This document shows, in pieces, positions 18,068 to 26,759 of a stretch of DNA of 64,000 bases. The stretch covers positions 124,001 to 188,000 of the forward strand of contig NZ_CADIKM010000001.1 of assembly GCF_902859895.1 (NCBI RefSeq), written 5' to 3'. Each line of letters opens with the position of its first letter. Position 1 is the first letter of the stretch. The notes under the pieces were generated by a model that saw only the letters and a list, made by a program, of their open reading frames with translations, ran no database searches and was not told where the DNA came from. The stretch comes from Pararobbsia alpina. GTDB lineage: Bacteria > Pseudomonadota > Gammaproteobacteria > Burkholderiales > Burkholderiaceae. The translations under genes and the position numbers were made by a program.

Positions 18068-19381
18068 TCAGGCTGAAAACGCACGAATCATGCCGGCCGC
18101 CACCGTATGGTTGGTCGCTTCGTCGATCAGCACGAAGGCACCGGTCGCGGGCTGTGTCTCATAGACATCGGCAACCACCGGCTTCTGCAAGGTCAGCGAG
18201 ACCGCCCCGATATCGTTCATCGACAGCGACTGCCGGTCGCTCGCCTGCAGGAGCGTTTTCACGTCAAACACTTCGCGAACCGCCGAGACGCGCGCGAACA
18301 CCGTGTTGCTGGTCTGCTTGAGCAGGTACTTACGCTGCATCGACAGCGGTTCCTCGTCGAACCAGCAGAGATCAGCATCGAGCTTGCGCGCGGGCTGCGG
18401 CGCGTCGCCCGGCGCGACGAAGGTGTCGCCGCGCGAGACGTCGACGTCCTCGCTCAGGCGCAGCGTCACGCACTGGCCCGCAAATGCGCGGTCCACCGAT
18501 GCCGTACCGCCCGTGACCGGTGCGACGATCTCGGCGACCGTCGCTTCCCGATTGGCGGGCAATACGACAATCGTGTCGCCGACGCTGACTTCGCCGCTCT
18601 CGACCCGGCCCATATAGCCGCGGAAGTCATCGGCCTGATGACCGTCCTGGCGTGCGACCCATTGCACCGGGAAACGCAGCGCATGTTGCGCGCGGCGAAC
18701 CGGCAGCGCCTCGAGCAATTGCAACAGCGGCTCCCCCGCGTACCACGGCATCCGTTCGCTCGCCTGCACGACATTGTCGCCCTTGAGCGCCGAGACCGGC
18801 ACGAAGCGCACATCGGCCAGCTTGAGGTGCGCGGCGAGTTCGACATAGGCGTCGCGGATCTCGTCGAAACGCTGCTCGCTATAGTCGATGAGGTCCATCT
18901 TGTTGATTGCGACGATCACGTGCTGCAAGCCCAGCAGCTTGACGATCGCGCTATGGCGCTTGGTCTGCGCGAGCAGTTCGGTCTTGCCGTCGACCGTCGT
19001 CACGCGCGTCGGGTCGATCAGGATGATCGCCGCATCGGCTGTCGACGCACCGGTCACCATATTGCGCGTGTACTGCTCATGGCCCGGCGTGTCGGCGATG
19101 ATGAACTTGCGGCGCACCGTCTGGAAATACCGGTAGGCGACGTCGATCGTGATGCCCTGCTCGCGCTCGGCCTCGAGGCCGTCGGTCAGCAGCGACAGAT
19201 CGATTTCGTCACCGAGCGTGCGCTTGTTCTTCGCACGCGAGAGCGCCGAAAGCTGGTCGGACAATACCGCCTTGCTGTCGTAGAGCAGGCGCCCGATCAA
19301 CGTGCTCTTGCCATCGTCGACGCTGCCGGCGGTAATGAAACGCAGCACGCCGAGGTCTTCAGTCTGATTCTGGATACTCAT
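18068..19381 (-). CDS. cysN: Sulfate adenylyltransferase GTPase subunit
   Basis: GTPase subunit of ATP sulfurylase; GTP hydrolysis drives APS formation from sulfate and ATP by CysD. The 437-residue protein has the GTPase motifs GSVDDGKSTLIGRLLYD, DTPGHEQYTRNM and NKMDLID. It ends after the EF-Tu-like beta barrels with no CysC APS-kinase domain. It starts 20 bases after the cysD stop. Together with the APS-reductase-type CysH, this points to direct APS reduction without PAPS. Confidence 0.95.
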   Translation of the reverse strand: MSIQNQTEDLGVLRFITAGSVDDGKSTLIGRLLYDSKAVLSDQLSALSRAKNKRTLGDEIDLSLLTDGLEAEREQGITIDVAYRYFQTVRRKFIIADTPGHEQYTRNMVTGASTADAAIILIDPTRVTTVDGKTELLAQTKRHSAIVKLLGLQHVIVAINKMDLIDYSEQRFDEIRDAYVELAAHLKLADVRFVPVSALKGDNVVQASERMPWYAGEPLLQLLEALPVRRAQHALRFPVQWVARQDGHQADDFRGYMGRVESGEVSVGDTIVVLPANREATVAEIVAPVTGGTASVDRAFAGQCVTLRLSEDVDVSRGDTFVAPGDAPQPARKLDADLCWFDEEPLSMQRKYLLKQTSNTVFARVSAVREVFDVKTLLQASDRQSLSMNDIGAVSLTLQKPVVADVYETQPATGAFVLIDEATNHTVAAGMIRAFSA

Positions 19382-19401
19382 GATCTTTTTCCCTGCGCGG
19401 C

Positions 19402-20364
19402 TTAGAAATAGCCTTGTTTCTTGCGTTGTTCCATCGCGGCTTCGGAGGTCTGGTCGTCCATCCGTGTCGCGCCACGCTCGGTGATATCGGTGACCGCAGT
19501 CTCGGCGATGATCGCGTCGAGATTGTCGGCATCGCTCTCGACGGGGCAGGTGCAGCTGATGTCGCCGACCGTGCGGAAGCGGACCGTCGCGACTTCGCTC
19601 GTTTCACCCTCGCGCATCGGCGTGAGATTCGTCACGGGCACCAGCAGGCCGTCACGGCGCACGATCTCGCGCTGGTGCGCATAGTAGATCTGTGGCAGTT
19701 CGAGCCGTTCGCGGGCGATGTATTGCCAGATGTCGAGTTCGGTCCAGTTCGAGATCGGGAACACACGCAGGTGCTCGCCCTGATGGAGGCGTGCATTGAA
19801 GATGCTCCAGAGCTCGGGGCGCTGGGCCTTCGGGTCCCATTGGCCGAATTCGTCGCGGAACGAGAAGATGCGCTCCTTCGCGCGAGCCTTCTCTTCATCG
19901 CGGCGCGCGCCGCCGATCATCGCGTCGAAGTGATGTTCGGCGATGGTTTCGAGCAGCGTGACAGCCTGTACGGCATTGCGCGAATCGGTTTCGCGGCGCA
20001 GGCGCACGGTGCCCCGCTTGATCGAATCCTCGACATGACCGATCACGAGGCGCGCACCGATCTCGGCGACGCGGTGGTCGCGGAACTCGATCACTTCCGG
20101 ATAGTTGTGGCCGGTATCGATGTGCACGAGCGGGAACGGCAGTGTGGTCTTGCGGCCGCCGCCGAGGCCGAAGGCCTTCAAGGCGAGGTGCAGCACGACC
20201 ACCGAATCCTTGCCGCCCGAGAACAGCAGCGCCGGATTGCGGCACTCCGCGACGAGTTCGCGCAGAATGTGGATCGATTCCGCTTCGAGCCAGTCGAGAT
20301 GGTCCATCTTCTGCGCAGCGATATTCGATTCGGTCTTTGCCGGTGCGTTGAGCTCGGTGCTCAT
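19402..20364 (-). CDS. cysD: Sulfate adenylyltransferase small subunit
   Basis: Catalytic PP-loop subunit of ATP sulfurylase. The 320-residue protein has the PP-loop motif LLFSGGKDSVVVLHLALKAF near residue 47, the VHIDTGHNYPEVIEFRD segment and the family C-terminal tail ending MEQRKKQGYF. It pairs with CysN directly downstream. The 184 bases separating it from cysH contain a strong hairpin (20428-20450). Confidence 0.96.
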   Translation of the reverse strand: MSTELNAPAKTESNIAAQKMDHLDWLEAESIHILRELVAECRNPALLFSGGKDSVVVLHLALKAFGLGGGRKTTLPFPLVHIDTGHNYPEVIEFRDHRVAEIGARLVIGHVEDSIKRGTVRLRRETDSRNAVQAVTLLETIAEHHFDAMIGGARRDEEKARAKERIFSFRDEFGQWDPKAQRPELWSIFNARLHQGEHLRVFPISNWTELDIWQYIARERLELPQIYYAHQREIVRRDGLLVPVTNLTPMREGETSEVATVRFRTVGDISCTCPVESDADNLDAIIAETAVTDITERGATRMDDQTSEAAMEQRKKQGYF

Positions 20365-20427
20365 AATTCGGTCCTTCGTTTGCGTGAGCAGCGCCGCGGA
20401 GGCGGCTGGGCTCGTTTGCTCATTACG

Positions 20428-20450
20428 GCGACGGAGCGCGGCTCCGTCGC
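20428..20450 (-). other. Hairpin between cysH and cysD
   Basis: A perfect 10-bp stem GCGACGGAGC/GCTCCGTCGC with a 3-nt loop. No T-run follows on the minus strand, so it is not a classic terminator. It could stabilise or process the cysH-cysD mRNA (inference). Confidence 0.5.
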
Positions 20451-20548
20451 TGGGATCATATGGCGGCGTGCCTTCCGGGTTTCAATCGGGGGCCCGCTTG
20501 TCCGCTTGTCATCTGCTTGCGCTAGATGCCTCGCCTGCGCCGCGGTAC

Positions 20549-21391
20549 TCAGCTCGCCGGCAAAACCGACGACTGTGATTCAGCAGGCACGATCGTGATG
20601 TGCAGCCCGCATTCCTTCGTATCGCGTGACTCCCACCACCAGCGGCCCGCACGGCTGTCTTCGCCGGGACGGATCGCGCGCGTACACGGCTCGCAGCCGA
20701 TGCTCGGATAGCCCCGTGCATGCAGCGGGTTCACCGGTACATCGAAGTGCCCGAGATAAGCCCAGACATCGGCCTCGGTCCATTCGGCGAGCGGATTGTA
20801 TTTCTCGATGCCGCGTGCCTCGTCGTGCTCTTGCTCATGCAGCTCGGTGCGCGTGACCGACTGCTCGCGGCGCTGCCCCGTGACCCAGGCTTCGAGACCT
20901 GAGAGCGCGCGATTGAGCGGCTCGACCTTGCGAATACCGCAGCATGATTTGCGCAACTCGACACTGTCGTAAAACGCATTGAGGCCGTGATTCTTCACAT
21001 AGGCCTCGACCGCCGCGGGGTCAGGCAGCCACTGCTCGATTTCGTAGCCATAGCGCTCGCGGACCCGGTCGAGCATGCCGAGCGTCTCGGCGTGCAGGCG
21101 GCCCGTGTTCAGCGAAAAGATGCCGATGCCGAGCTTGCGGGAGAGGATCGCGTGAGTCAGCAACATGTCTTCCGCGGCGAGGCTGCTCGCGAGCTTCACA
21201 CGCTTGTGACGGCCCGCGATCGCATCGAGGCGTGCGTCGAGGCGTTCGATCTTTGCGAGCAGTTCAGCGCTCAGCGGCGCGCCTGCGTCGACCTTGGCCG
21301 ACTGACCGGCAGCCGTACTCGCTGTCGGCGCACGCAGCGCCGAACTCGGTGCGGACAGTTCGCTGAGCTCGCTGCCGGCGCGCGTGCTCAT
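20549..21391 (-). CDS. cysH: Assimilatory adenylylsulfate (APS) reductase
   Basis: Reduces APS to sulfite using thioredoxin. The 280-residue protein carries the [4Fe-4S] ligands C150-C151 and C233-x-x-C236 (SCCGIRKVEP, GCEPCTRAI), the hallmark of APS rather than PAPS reductases. The catalytic Cys261 is in KECGLH. ATG 21391 overlaps the DUF934 stop (ATGA), so the two are coupled. The first 40 residues are Ser/Ala-rich and variable; a later start cannot be excluded. Confidence 0.94.
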   Translation of the reverse strand: MSTRAGSELSELSAPSSALRAPTASTAAGQSAKVDAGAPLSAELLAKIERLDARLDAIAGRHKRVKLASSLAAEDMLLTHAILSRKLGIGIFSLNTGRLHAETLGMLDRVRERYGYEIEQWLPDPAAVEAYVKNHGLNAFYDSVELRKSCCGIRKVEPLNRALSGLEAWVTGQRREQSVTRTELHEQEHDEARGIEKYNPLAEWTEADVWAYLGHFDVPVNPLHARGYPSIGCEPCTRAIRPGEDSRAGRWWWESRDTKECGLHITIVPAESQSSVLPAS

Positions 21392-21921
21392 GCGGCCGCC
21401 CCGGCTGCTCCGCGACGGCGGAACAGCGGCAGCTTCTCGTCGTTCGCGGTCTGATAGTGGACCGTCAGCTCGCCGAACGCGCGCAGCGCGTATTGAATGT
21501 CCTTGTCCGCACGCAAGGCAAATGCATCGAAACCGCAACGGCTCAGATACGCGAGCTGGTCGTGCAGCACGTCGCCGATCGCACGGATCTCGCCCTTGTA
21601 GCCGTACCGTTCGCGCAGCAGGCGCGCGATGCTGTAGCCACGGCCGTCGCGAAACACGGGAAAGTCGATCGCGATCAGCGCGATCTCGTCGAAGTCGACG
21701 ACGAGGTCGGCCGGTTCGTCATCCGGGGCGAGCCAGACGCCGATCTGCTGCTTTGTGCGAACGCCGGGCAGCGTGTCGCGCGAGGCCTTCCAGTAACTGA
21801 ATGGCACCAGTACCTTGCCGGCCGGCAGCGCGTGCGGGGGCGGCAAGCTGCCGTCTTCGGCAGCGCGCACGACAAGCCAGTCGTCGTCGACAATCGCCTG
21901 GTTCTTGATGATCTGGGGCAT
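21388..21921 (-). CDS. DUF934 protein, probable sulfite-reduction partner
   Basis: A 177-residue cytosolic protein of family DUF934. Conserved parts are the start MPQIIKNQAIVDDDWLVV, the central DEIALIAIDFPVFRDGRGYS and the end around LAYLSRCGFDAFALR. The family is recurrently encoded beside cysI and is often labelled as probably involved in sulfite reduction, but no mechanism is established. No metal or flavin motif is obvious to me. It lies between cysI and cysH and overlaps the latter. ATG 21921 begins the conserved region; the open frame upstream is not conserved-looking. Confidence 0.88.
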   Translation of the reverse strand: MPQIIKNQAIVDDDWLVVRAAEDGSLPPPHALPAGKVLVPFSYWKASRDTLPGVRTKQQIGVWLAPDDEPADLVVDFDEIALIAIDFPVFRDGRGYSIARLLRERYGYKGEIRAIGDVLHDQLAYLSRCGFDAFALRADKDIQYALRAFGELTVHYQTANDEKLPLFRRRGAAGAAA

Positions 21922-22080
21922 AGCTATTCTTTTCCAATGCGGCGGGCGCCCGTCGGGCTGCCCGCCAAAGTCTTGCATTCCCGCTCGGACGCCTTGCTTC
22001 AGGTGCTTCGAGTCAAGTGCTTGGCCAGACGCCTTGACTCGGGCACCCTGCCGCAAGCGGCCTCTCTCAGGCGTTTTCGC

Positions 22081-23748
22081 TCAGGCGTTTTCAGTATCCC
22101 GTGCGTAGACCCGTTCCTTGAACGGCGCGATCCCGATGCGCTGATAGGTATCGATGAACAGCTCGTCGCCGTTGCGATGCGCGACAAACGTCTCGATCAC
22201 CTTCGACACCACATCCGGCATCTGCTCGGCCTTGAACGACGGGCCGATCACACGTGCGAGCTTGGCACCCTCGCCTTGCTCGCCGCCAAGCGACACCTGG
22301 TACCACTCGGCGCCATCCTTGTCGACGCCGAGCACGCCGATATTGCCGACGTGGTGGTGACCGCACGAATTCATGCAGCCCGAGATATTCAGCGACAGTT
22401 CACCGAGGTCGTAGACATAGTCGAGATCGGAGAAACGCTCCTGGATCGCCAGTGCGATCGGAATCGACTTCGCATTCGCGAGCGAGCAGAAGTCGCCACC
22501 CGGGCACGCGATGATGTCGGTCAGCAGGCCGATATTCGCGGTCGCGAAATTCTGCGACTTCGCGAGTTCCCAGACCGCATACAGATCGCGCTTCCTGACG
22601 TCGGCGAGCACGAGGTTCTGTTCATGCGTTACGCGAATCTCGCCAAAGCTGTACTGATCCGCCCAGTCGGCCACCGCGAACATCTGCGCGGAGGTCGCAT
22701 CGCCCGGTGGGGCGATGCCCGGCTTGAGCGAAAGCGTCACGCTCGCATAGCCACGCACACGGTGCGGGCGCACATTGCGCTCGACCCAGCGGGCGAACTG
22801 GCGATTCTCGAGCAGATGCTTTTCGTAGACCGGATCGGTGTCGGTGAGCTTTTCGTAGGCCGGCGGCGCAAAACCCGCTGACACACGTTCGAGCTCTTCC
22901 TGGGTGATCGTCGCAGGGCCATCCTTCAGGTGCGCCCATTCGGCTTCGACTTGTTCGGCGAACTTCTCCGGACCGAGCGCCTTCACGAGGATCTTGATCC
23001 GCGCCTTGTAGATATTGTCGCGCCGGCCGTAGCGGTTGTAGACGCGCAGCACCGCCTCGGCATACGTCAGCAGGTGTTGCCAGGGCAGGTTTTCCTTGAT
23101 CACCGAACCGATGATCGGGGTGCGGCCGAGGCCGCCGCCCGCGAGCACCCGCGCGACGACCTGGCCGTTCGCGTCGCGGCTCAGATAGACGCCCAGATCG
23201 TGGATCAGCACGGCGGCACGATCCTGTGCCGTGCCCGAGACCGCGATCTTGAACTTGCGCGGCAGCCAGGCGAATTCAGGGTGGAATGTCGACCATTGCC
23301 GCATGATCTCCGCGTAAGGCCGCGGATCGACGATCTCGTCGGGCGCCACGCCCGCGAACTGGTCGGAAGTGATATTGCGGATGCAGTTGCCCGACGTCTG
23401 GATGGCGTGCATCTGGACATCCGCGAGCTTGCGCAGGATGTCCGGTGTCTTTTCGAGCTCGATCCAGTTGTACTGGATGTTCGTCCGCGTCGAGAAGTGG
23501 CCGTAATCGCGGTCGTAGTCGCGCGCGATCTCGGCAAGCGTGCGCATCTGGTCGCTGCGCAGATGCCCGTAGGGAATCGCCACGCGCAACATGTAGGCGT
23601 GGCGTTGCAAATACAAGCCGTTTTGCAGACGCAGCGGCCGGAACTCTTCCTCCGACAGCTCGCCCGACAAGCGCCGGCGCACTTGGTCGCGGTACTGCTC
23701 GACCCGTTCGTCGACGATGGTCTGGTCGAACCGATCGTATTGATACAT
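22081..23748 (-). CDS. cysI: Sulfite reductase hemoprotein (siroheme, [4Fe-4S])
   Basis: Six-electron reduction of sulfite to sulfide. The 555-residue protein contains two ferredoxin-like half domains and the cluster/siroheme ligands C415-x5-C421 (CPGGDFC) and C458-x3-C462 (GCMNSC). The family's substrate-side HFSTRTNIQYNWIEL and TSGNCIRNIT are also present. GAGG precedes ATG 23748. There is no cysJ flavoprotein beside it, so it may draw electrons from ferredoxin or another donor. It is the first gene of the cysI-DUF934-cysH-cysD-cysN-cobA run and is divergent from cysB. Confidence 0.94.
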   Translation of the reverse strand: MYQYDRFDQTIVDERVEQYRDQVRRRLSGELSEEEFRPLRLQNGLYLQRHAYMLRVAIPYGHLRSDQMRTLAEIARDYDRDYGHFSTRTNIQYNWIELEKTPDILRKLADVQMHAIQTSGNCIRNITSDQFAGVAPDEIVDPRPYAEIMRQWSTFHPEFAWLPRKFKIAVSGTAQDRAAVLIHDLGVYLSRDANGQVVARVLAGGGLGRTPIIGSVIKENLPWQHLLTYAEAVLRVYNRYGRRDNIYKARIKILVKALGPEKFAEQVEAEWAHLKDGPATITQEELERVSAGFAPPAYEKLTDTDPVYEKHLLENRQFARWVERNVRPHRVRGYASVTLSLKPGIAPPGDATSAQMFAVADWADQYSFGEIRVTHEQNLVLADVRKRDLYAVWELAKSQNFATANIGLLTDIIACPGGDFCSLANAKSIPIALAIQERFSDLDYVYDLGELSLNISGCMNSCGHHHVGNIGVLGVDKDGAEWYQVSLGGEQGEGAKLARVIGPSFKAEQMPDVVSKVIETFVAHRNGDELFIDTYQRIGIAPFKERVYARDTENA

Positions 23749-23874
23749 GTGGGCAACCTCAGTTTTTGTTCGTCCGCCGCGTGCAACCCGTATCGCACAA
23801 CGGCTGGGATCATCTCAATTCAGTCCGGGAGCAAGGAGAGACCTGCGTCTGCTGCCCGCGTTCGGACGAAATGC

Positions 23875-23888
23875 TCATTTGCAAATGA
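23875..23888. promoter_or_regulatory. Palindrome TCATTTGCAAATGA between cysI and cysB
   Basis: A perfect 14-bp palindrome about 100 bases before the cysB start and 127 bases before the cysI start, just upstream of the cysB promoter candidate. It could be a regulator site. It does not look like a standard CysB site, which is usually longer and less symmetric. Confidence 0.4.
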
Positions 23889-23920
23889 CGATTGCAGCTA
23901 TCGATATTGGAAAAAGTGCG

Positions 23921-23948
23921 TTGATCGTAATAAACTCGCTTTATATTT
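23921..23948 (+). promoter_or_regulatory. Candidate cysB promoter
   Basis: -35 TTGATC at 23921-23926 and -10 TATATT at 23943-23948, spacer 16, in an AT-rich stretch 42 bases before the start codon. Confidence 0.5.
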
Positions 23949-23989
23949 CAAACGACTGAATTTTTCTGTTGATATGCCGCGAGGTTATT

Positions 23990-24931
23990 ATGAATCTGCA
24001 CCAGTTCCGCTTCGTTCGCGAAGCCGTCCGGCAGAACTACAACCTGACGGAGGCTGCCAAGGCGCTGTACACCTCGCAGCCTGGGGTATCGAAGGCGATC
24101 ATCGAGCTCGAGGACGAGCTTGGCGTCGAAATCTTCACCCGGCACGGCAAACGGGTCCGGTCGCTGACCGAGCCCGGCAGGATCATTCTGGTCTCGGTAG
24201 AGAAGATCCTTCAGGAAGTTGAGAGTTTAAAGCGTGTTGGAAAAGATTTCGCGGCCCAGGATCAGGGGAACCTGACCATCGCGGCCACGCATACCCAGGC
24301 GCGCTACTCTCTGCCCCTCGCGATCGCCGAGTTCAAACGACGATTTCCGAAGGTGCGGCTGTCCATTCTGCAGGGCAGTCCGACCCAGGTCGCCGAGATG
24401 GTGCTGCACGATCAGGCCGATGTCGGCATTGCGACCGAGGCCCTGTCGGGCTACAAGGATCTCGTGTCACTGCCGTGCTTCCAGTGGTATCACGTCGCGG
24501 TTGTCCAGCCTGATCACCCGCTGCTCGAACGGGTCAATGTGACGCTCGATGATCTCGCGCACTATCCCCTGATCACCTATGACCCCGCGTTTGCGGGGCG
24601 TTCGAAGATCAATCATGCGTTCGCGCTGCGCAACCTGACGCCGGATATCGTGCTCGAGGCGATCGATGCGGATGTGATCAAGACCTATGTCGAACTGGGC
24701 CTGGGGGTCGGGCTGATGGCCGACGTCGCGTTCAATCCCGAACGGGACCGGCATTTGCGGTCGATCCCGGTCGGGCATCTGTTCGGCAGCAATGTGACGC
24801 GCATCGCGCTCAAGCAGGGGGCGTATCTGCGCTCCTATGTGTATACGCTGGTCGAGTTGTTGTCTCCGACCCTCACGCGCAAGCTCGTCGAGCAGGCGCT
24901 GAAAGGGGACCATGAAAACTATGAGCTCTGA
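23990..24931 (+). CDS. cysB: CysB-type LysR regulator of sulfur assimilation
   Basis: A LysR-family activator of sulfate assimilation, with O-acetylserine as the usual inducer in the family. The 313-residue protein has the CysB-type start MNLHQFRFVREAVRQNYNLT, the helix-turn-helix SQPGVSKAIIELEDELGVEI and effector-domain residues including TQARYSLP and GSPTQVAEMV. GAGG lies seven bases before ATG 23990. Divergence from cysI supports the function. The close relative Cbl is the main alternative. Confidence 0.93.
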   Translation: MNLHQFRFVREAVRQNYNLTEAAKALYTSQPGVSKAIIELEDELGVEIFTRHGKRVRSLTEPGRIILVSVEKILQEVESLKRVGKDFAAQDQGNLTIAATHTQARYSLPLAIAEFKRRFPKVRLSILQGSPTQVAEMVLHDQADVGIATEALSGYKDLVSLPCFQWYHVAVVQPDHPLLERVNVTLDDLAHYPLITYDPAFAGRSKINHAFALRNLTPDIVLEAIDADVIKTYVELGLGVGLMADVAFNPERDRHLRSIPVGHLFGSNVTRIALKQGAYLRSYVYTLVELLSPTLTRKLVEQALKGDHENYEL

Positions 24932-24970
24932 TACAGAGACAGGGCGTCGAGGTCTTTTCTGGAGTGTTGG

Positions 24971-26254
24971 ATGAGTATCGGGAAGCGATGGGGCGGGATG
25001 GCGGGAAAGAGGCAGGACAAAGAATGCGGGTCTGAGAGGGGGCATGCGGCGCCCTCCCCGTCGGGGTCCAGGCTCGGGGCGAAAGCGACGGCGGGAAGGC
25101 TCCGCACGCTCGCCGGCACGGCCGCACTGGTTGGGGCGATGTGTGGATCCGGGGCCGTCCATGCGCAAGTGGTGACCGTCGGCATCGATCTGTCGACGAC
25201 CGGGCCGGCCGCTTCGATTGGCCTTTCGAGCCAGAAGGCGATCCAGATGTGGCCGAAGAAGCTTGGCGGCTGGGGCGTCAAGTACATCGTGCTCGACGAT
25301 GCGAGCGATCCGGGTCAGGCGGTGCGCAATATCCATCGCTTCCTGAGCGAGGACAAGGTCGACGTGATCGTCGGCCCGAATGTGACCTCGGCGGCGCTCG
25401 CGGTGCTCGATCCCGTCGCGACCGCGGGAACGCCGATGATCACGCTCGTCGGCTCGGCCTCGGTCGTCGAGCCTCAGGCCGGCTCGCGGACCTGGGTATT
25501 CAAGATGGCCCAGAACGACGGCGCGATGGCCGACGTGATGACCCGCTATATGAGCAGCCATGGCGTAAAGACCGTCGGTTTCATCGGCTTTGCGGATGGC
25601 TATGGGGACAGCTGGTTCAAGGAATTCAGCAAGTTCGCCGAGCTGCGCAAGATCAAGATCGTCGATGCAGAGCGCTTCAATCGGACCGATACGAGCGTGA
25701 CCGGCCAGGTCCTGAAGGTGATGTCCACCCATCCCGACGCGGTGCTGGTCGCTGGCGCGGGCACGCCATCCGTGCTGCCCCAGCTTGAACTCAAGCAGCG
25801 GGGTTATCAGGGGCCGATCTACCAGACCCACGGCATCGCGACCCCGGAATTCCTGAAACTCGGCGGGAAAGACGTCGAAGGCACGTTGTTTCCGACACAG
25901 CCGGTCGTCGTGGCGAAGTCATTGCCTGCGGATCATCCCGTCAAGAAAGTTGCGAGCACCTTCGTTTCGCAATACGAGACCACCTTTGGCGCTGGCAGCG
26001 TGACCCAGTTCGCGGGGGACGCGGCTGGGGTGTGGCCTTTGCTGAACAACGCGGTCGGGCGCGCGGCGAAGATCACCTCACCGGGCACCGGGGCCTTCCG
26101 GGCCGCGCTGCGCAATGAGCTCGAGCAGACGCATGAGCTTGTGGTGCCCAACGGGATCGTCAATATGAGCCCGCAGGATCACGTCGGCCTCGACCAGCGC
26201 GCGAGCGTGATGGGTGAGGTCAAGGACGGGCGGTTTGTCTATTTGAGCAACTAG
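24971..26254 (+). CDS. Orphan branched-chain-amino-acid-type ABC substrate-binding protein
   Basis: A 427-residue periplasmic binding protein of the LivJ/LivK type-1 fold. An unusually long N-terminal region (about 65 residues) ends in a signal peptide, GTAALVGAMCGSGAVHAQ. The ligand-binding lobes begin VVTVGIDLSTTGPAASIGLS and include VIVGPNVTSAALAVLD and LVGSASVVEPQ. No permease or ATPase gene is adjacent; it starts 39 bases after cysB. A shorter start inside the leader is possible. Ligand unknown; the cysB neighbour hints at a sulfur compound but does not show it. Confidence 0.85.
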   Translation: MSIGKRWGGMAGKRQDKECGSERGHAAPSPSGSRLGAKATAGRLRTLAGTAALVGAMCGSGAVHAQVVTVGIDLSTTGPAASIGLSSQKAIQMWPKKLGGWGVKYIVLDDASDPGQAVRNIHRFLSEDKVDVIVGPNVTSAALAVLDPVATAGTPMITLVGSASVVEPQAGSRTWVFKMAQNDGAMADVMTRYMSSHGVKTVGFIGFADGYGDSWFKEFSKFAELRKIKIVDAERFNRTDTSVTGQVLKVMSTHPDAVLVAGAGTPSVLPQLELKQRGYQGPIYQTHGIATPEFLKLGGKDVEGTLFPTQPVVVAKSLPADHPVKKVASTFVSQYETTFGAGSVTQFAGDAAGVWPLLNNAVGRAAKITSPGTGAFRAALRNELEQTHELVVPNGIVNMSPQDHVGLDQRASVMGEVKDGRFVYLSN

Positions 26255-26543
26255 TGCGTTTGCTTGCTGATCGGATCCGTTGCGCGCACCGCGGGTCCAA
26301 ATTGGCGGCTTCGTCCAGCTAGGGTTGATGAGAAAAAAGATGTGGGTCGGTGAGCGCACCCTGCAGGGCGCTTGCCGGGCGGATGCCTTTCCGCCATAAT
26401 CTCGCTCTTCCCGCGCCGCCGCTGGCACATCAGCGTGTCGGGCCGGTGGGTGCAGTGACCAGGTTATAGATCGTTCGGCGCATTTGAAGAATGCTCCAAA
26501 CCAGTTTGAACGGAACCCTTGGGCGCAAGCCGAGGGGTTCATA

Positions 26544-26628
26544 GCCCGGGTGGTGAAATTGGTAGACGCAGGGGACTCAAAATCCCCCGCCGCGAGGCGT
26601 GCCGGTTCGATTCCGGCCCCGGGCACCA
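26544..26628 (+). tRNA. tRNA-Leu(CAA)
   Basis: An 85-nt cloverleaf with 7-bp acceptor stem GCCCGGG/CCCGGGC and encoded CCA. The anticodon stem GGGGA/TCCCC has loop CTCAAAA (anticodon CAA). There is a long class II variable arm and a T-arm GCCGGTTCGATTCCGGC. It reads UUG codons. Confidence 0.97.
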
Positions 26629-26632
26629 GTGC

Positions 26633-26666
26633 AGGCCCTTCCAGTGATGGAAGGGCCTATTTTTTT
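26633..26666 (+). terminator. tRNA-Leu terminator
   Basis: A 10-bp stem AGGCCCTTCC/GGAAGGGCCT, six-base loop, then A followed by a T-run, directly after the tRNA. Confidence 0.9.
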
Positions 26667-26759
26667 GTCTGCGAAGATGCTAGAGCCTTGCAGTAGCATG
26701 CCGATCCGAGCAGCAGCAAAACGGTACCTCCCTCAAAGCGCGGTCACGCCATCCGGACT

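Noticed and set aside
24467-25831. Long minus-strand frame opposite cysB and the binding protein
   Set aside because: No recognisable domain, no ribosome site, and it spans two well-supported genes on the other strand.
26544-26666. tRNA-Leu as a confirmed integration site
   Set aside because: I found no integrase gene and no obvious repeat of the tRNA 3' end downstream by eye. The idea is kept only as a hypothesis in the findings.
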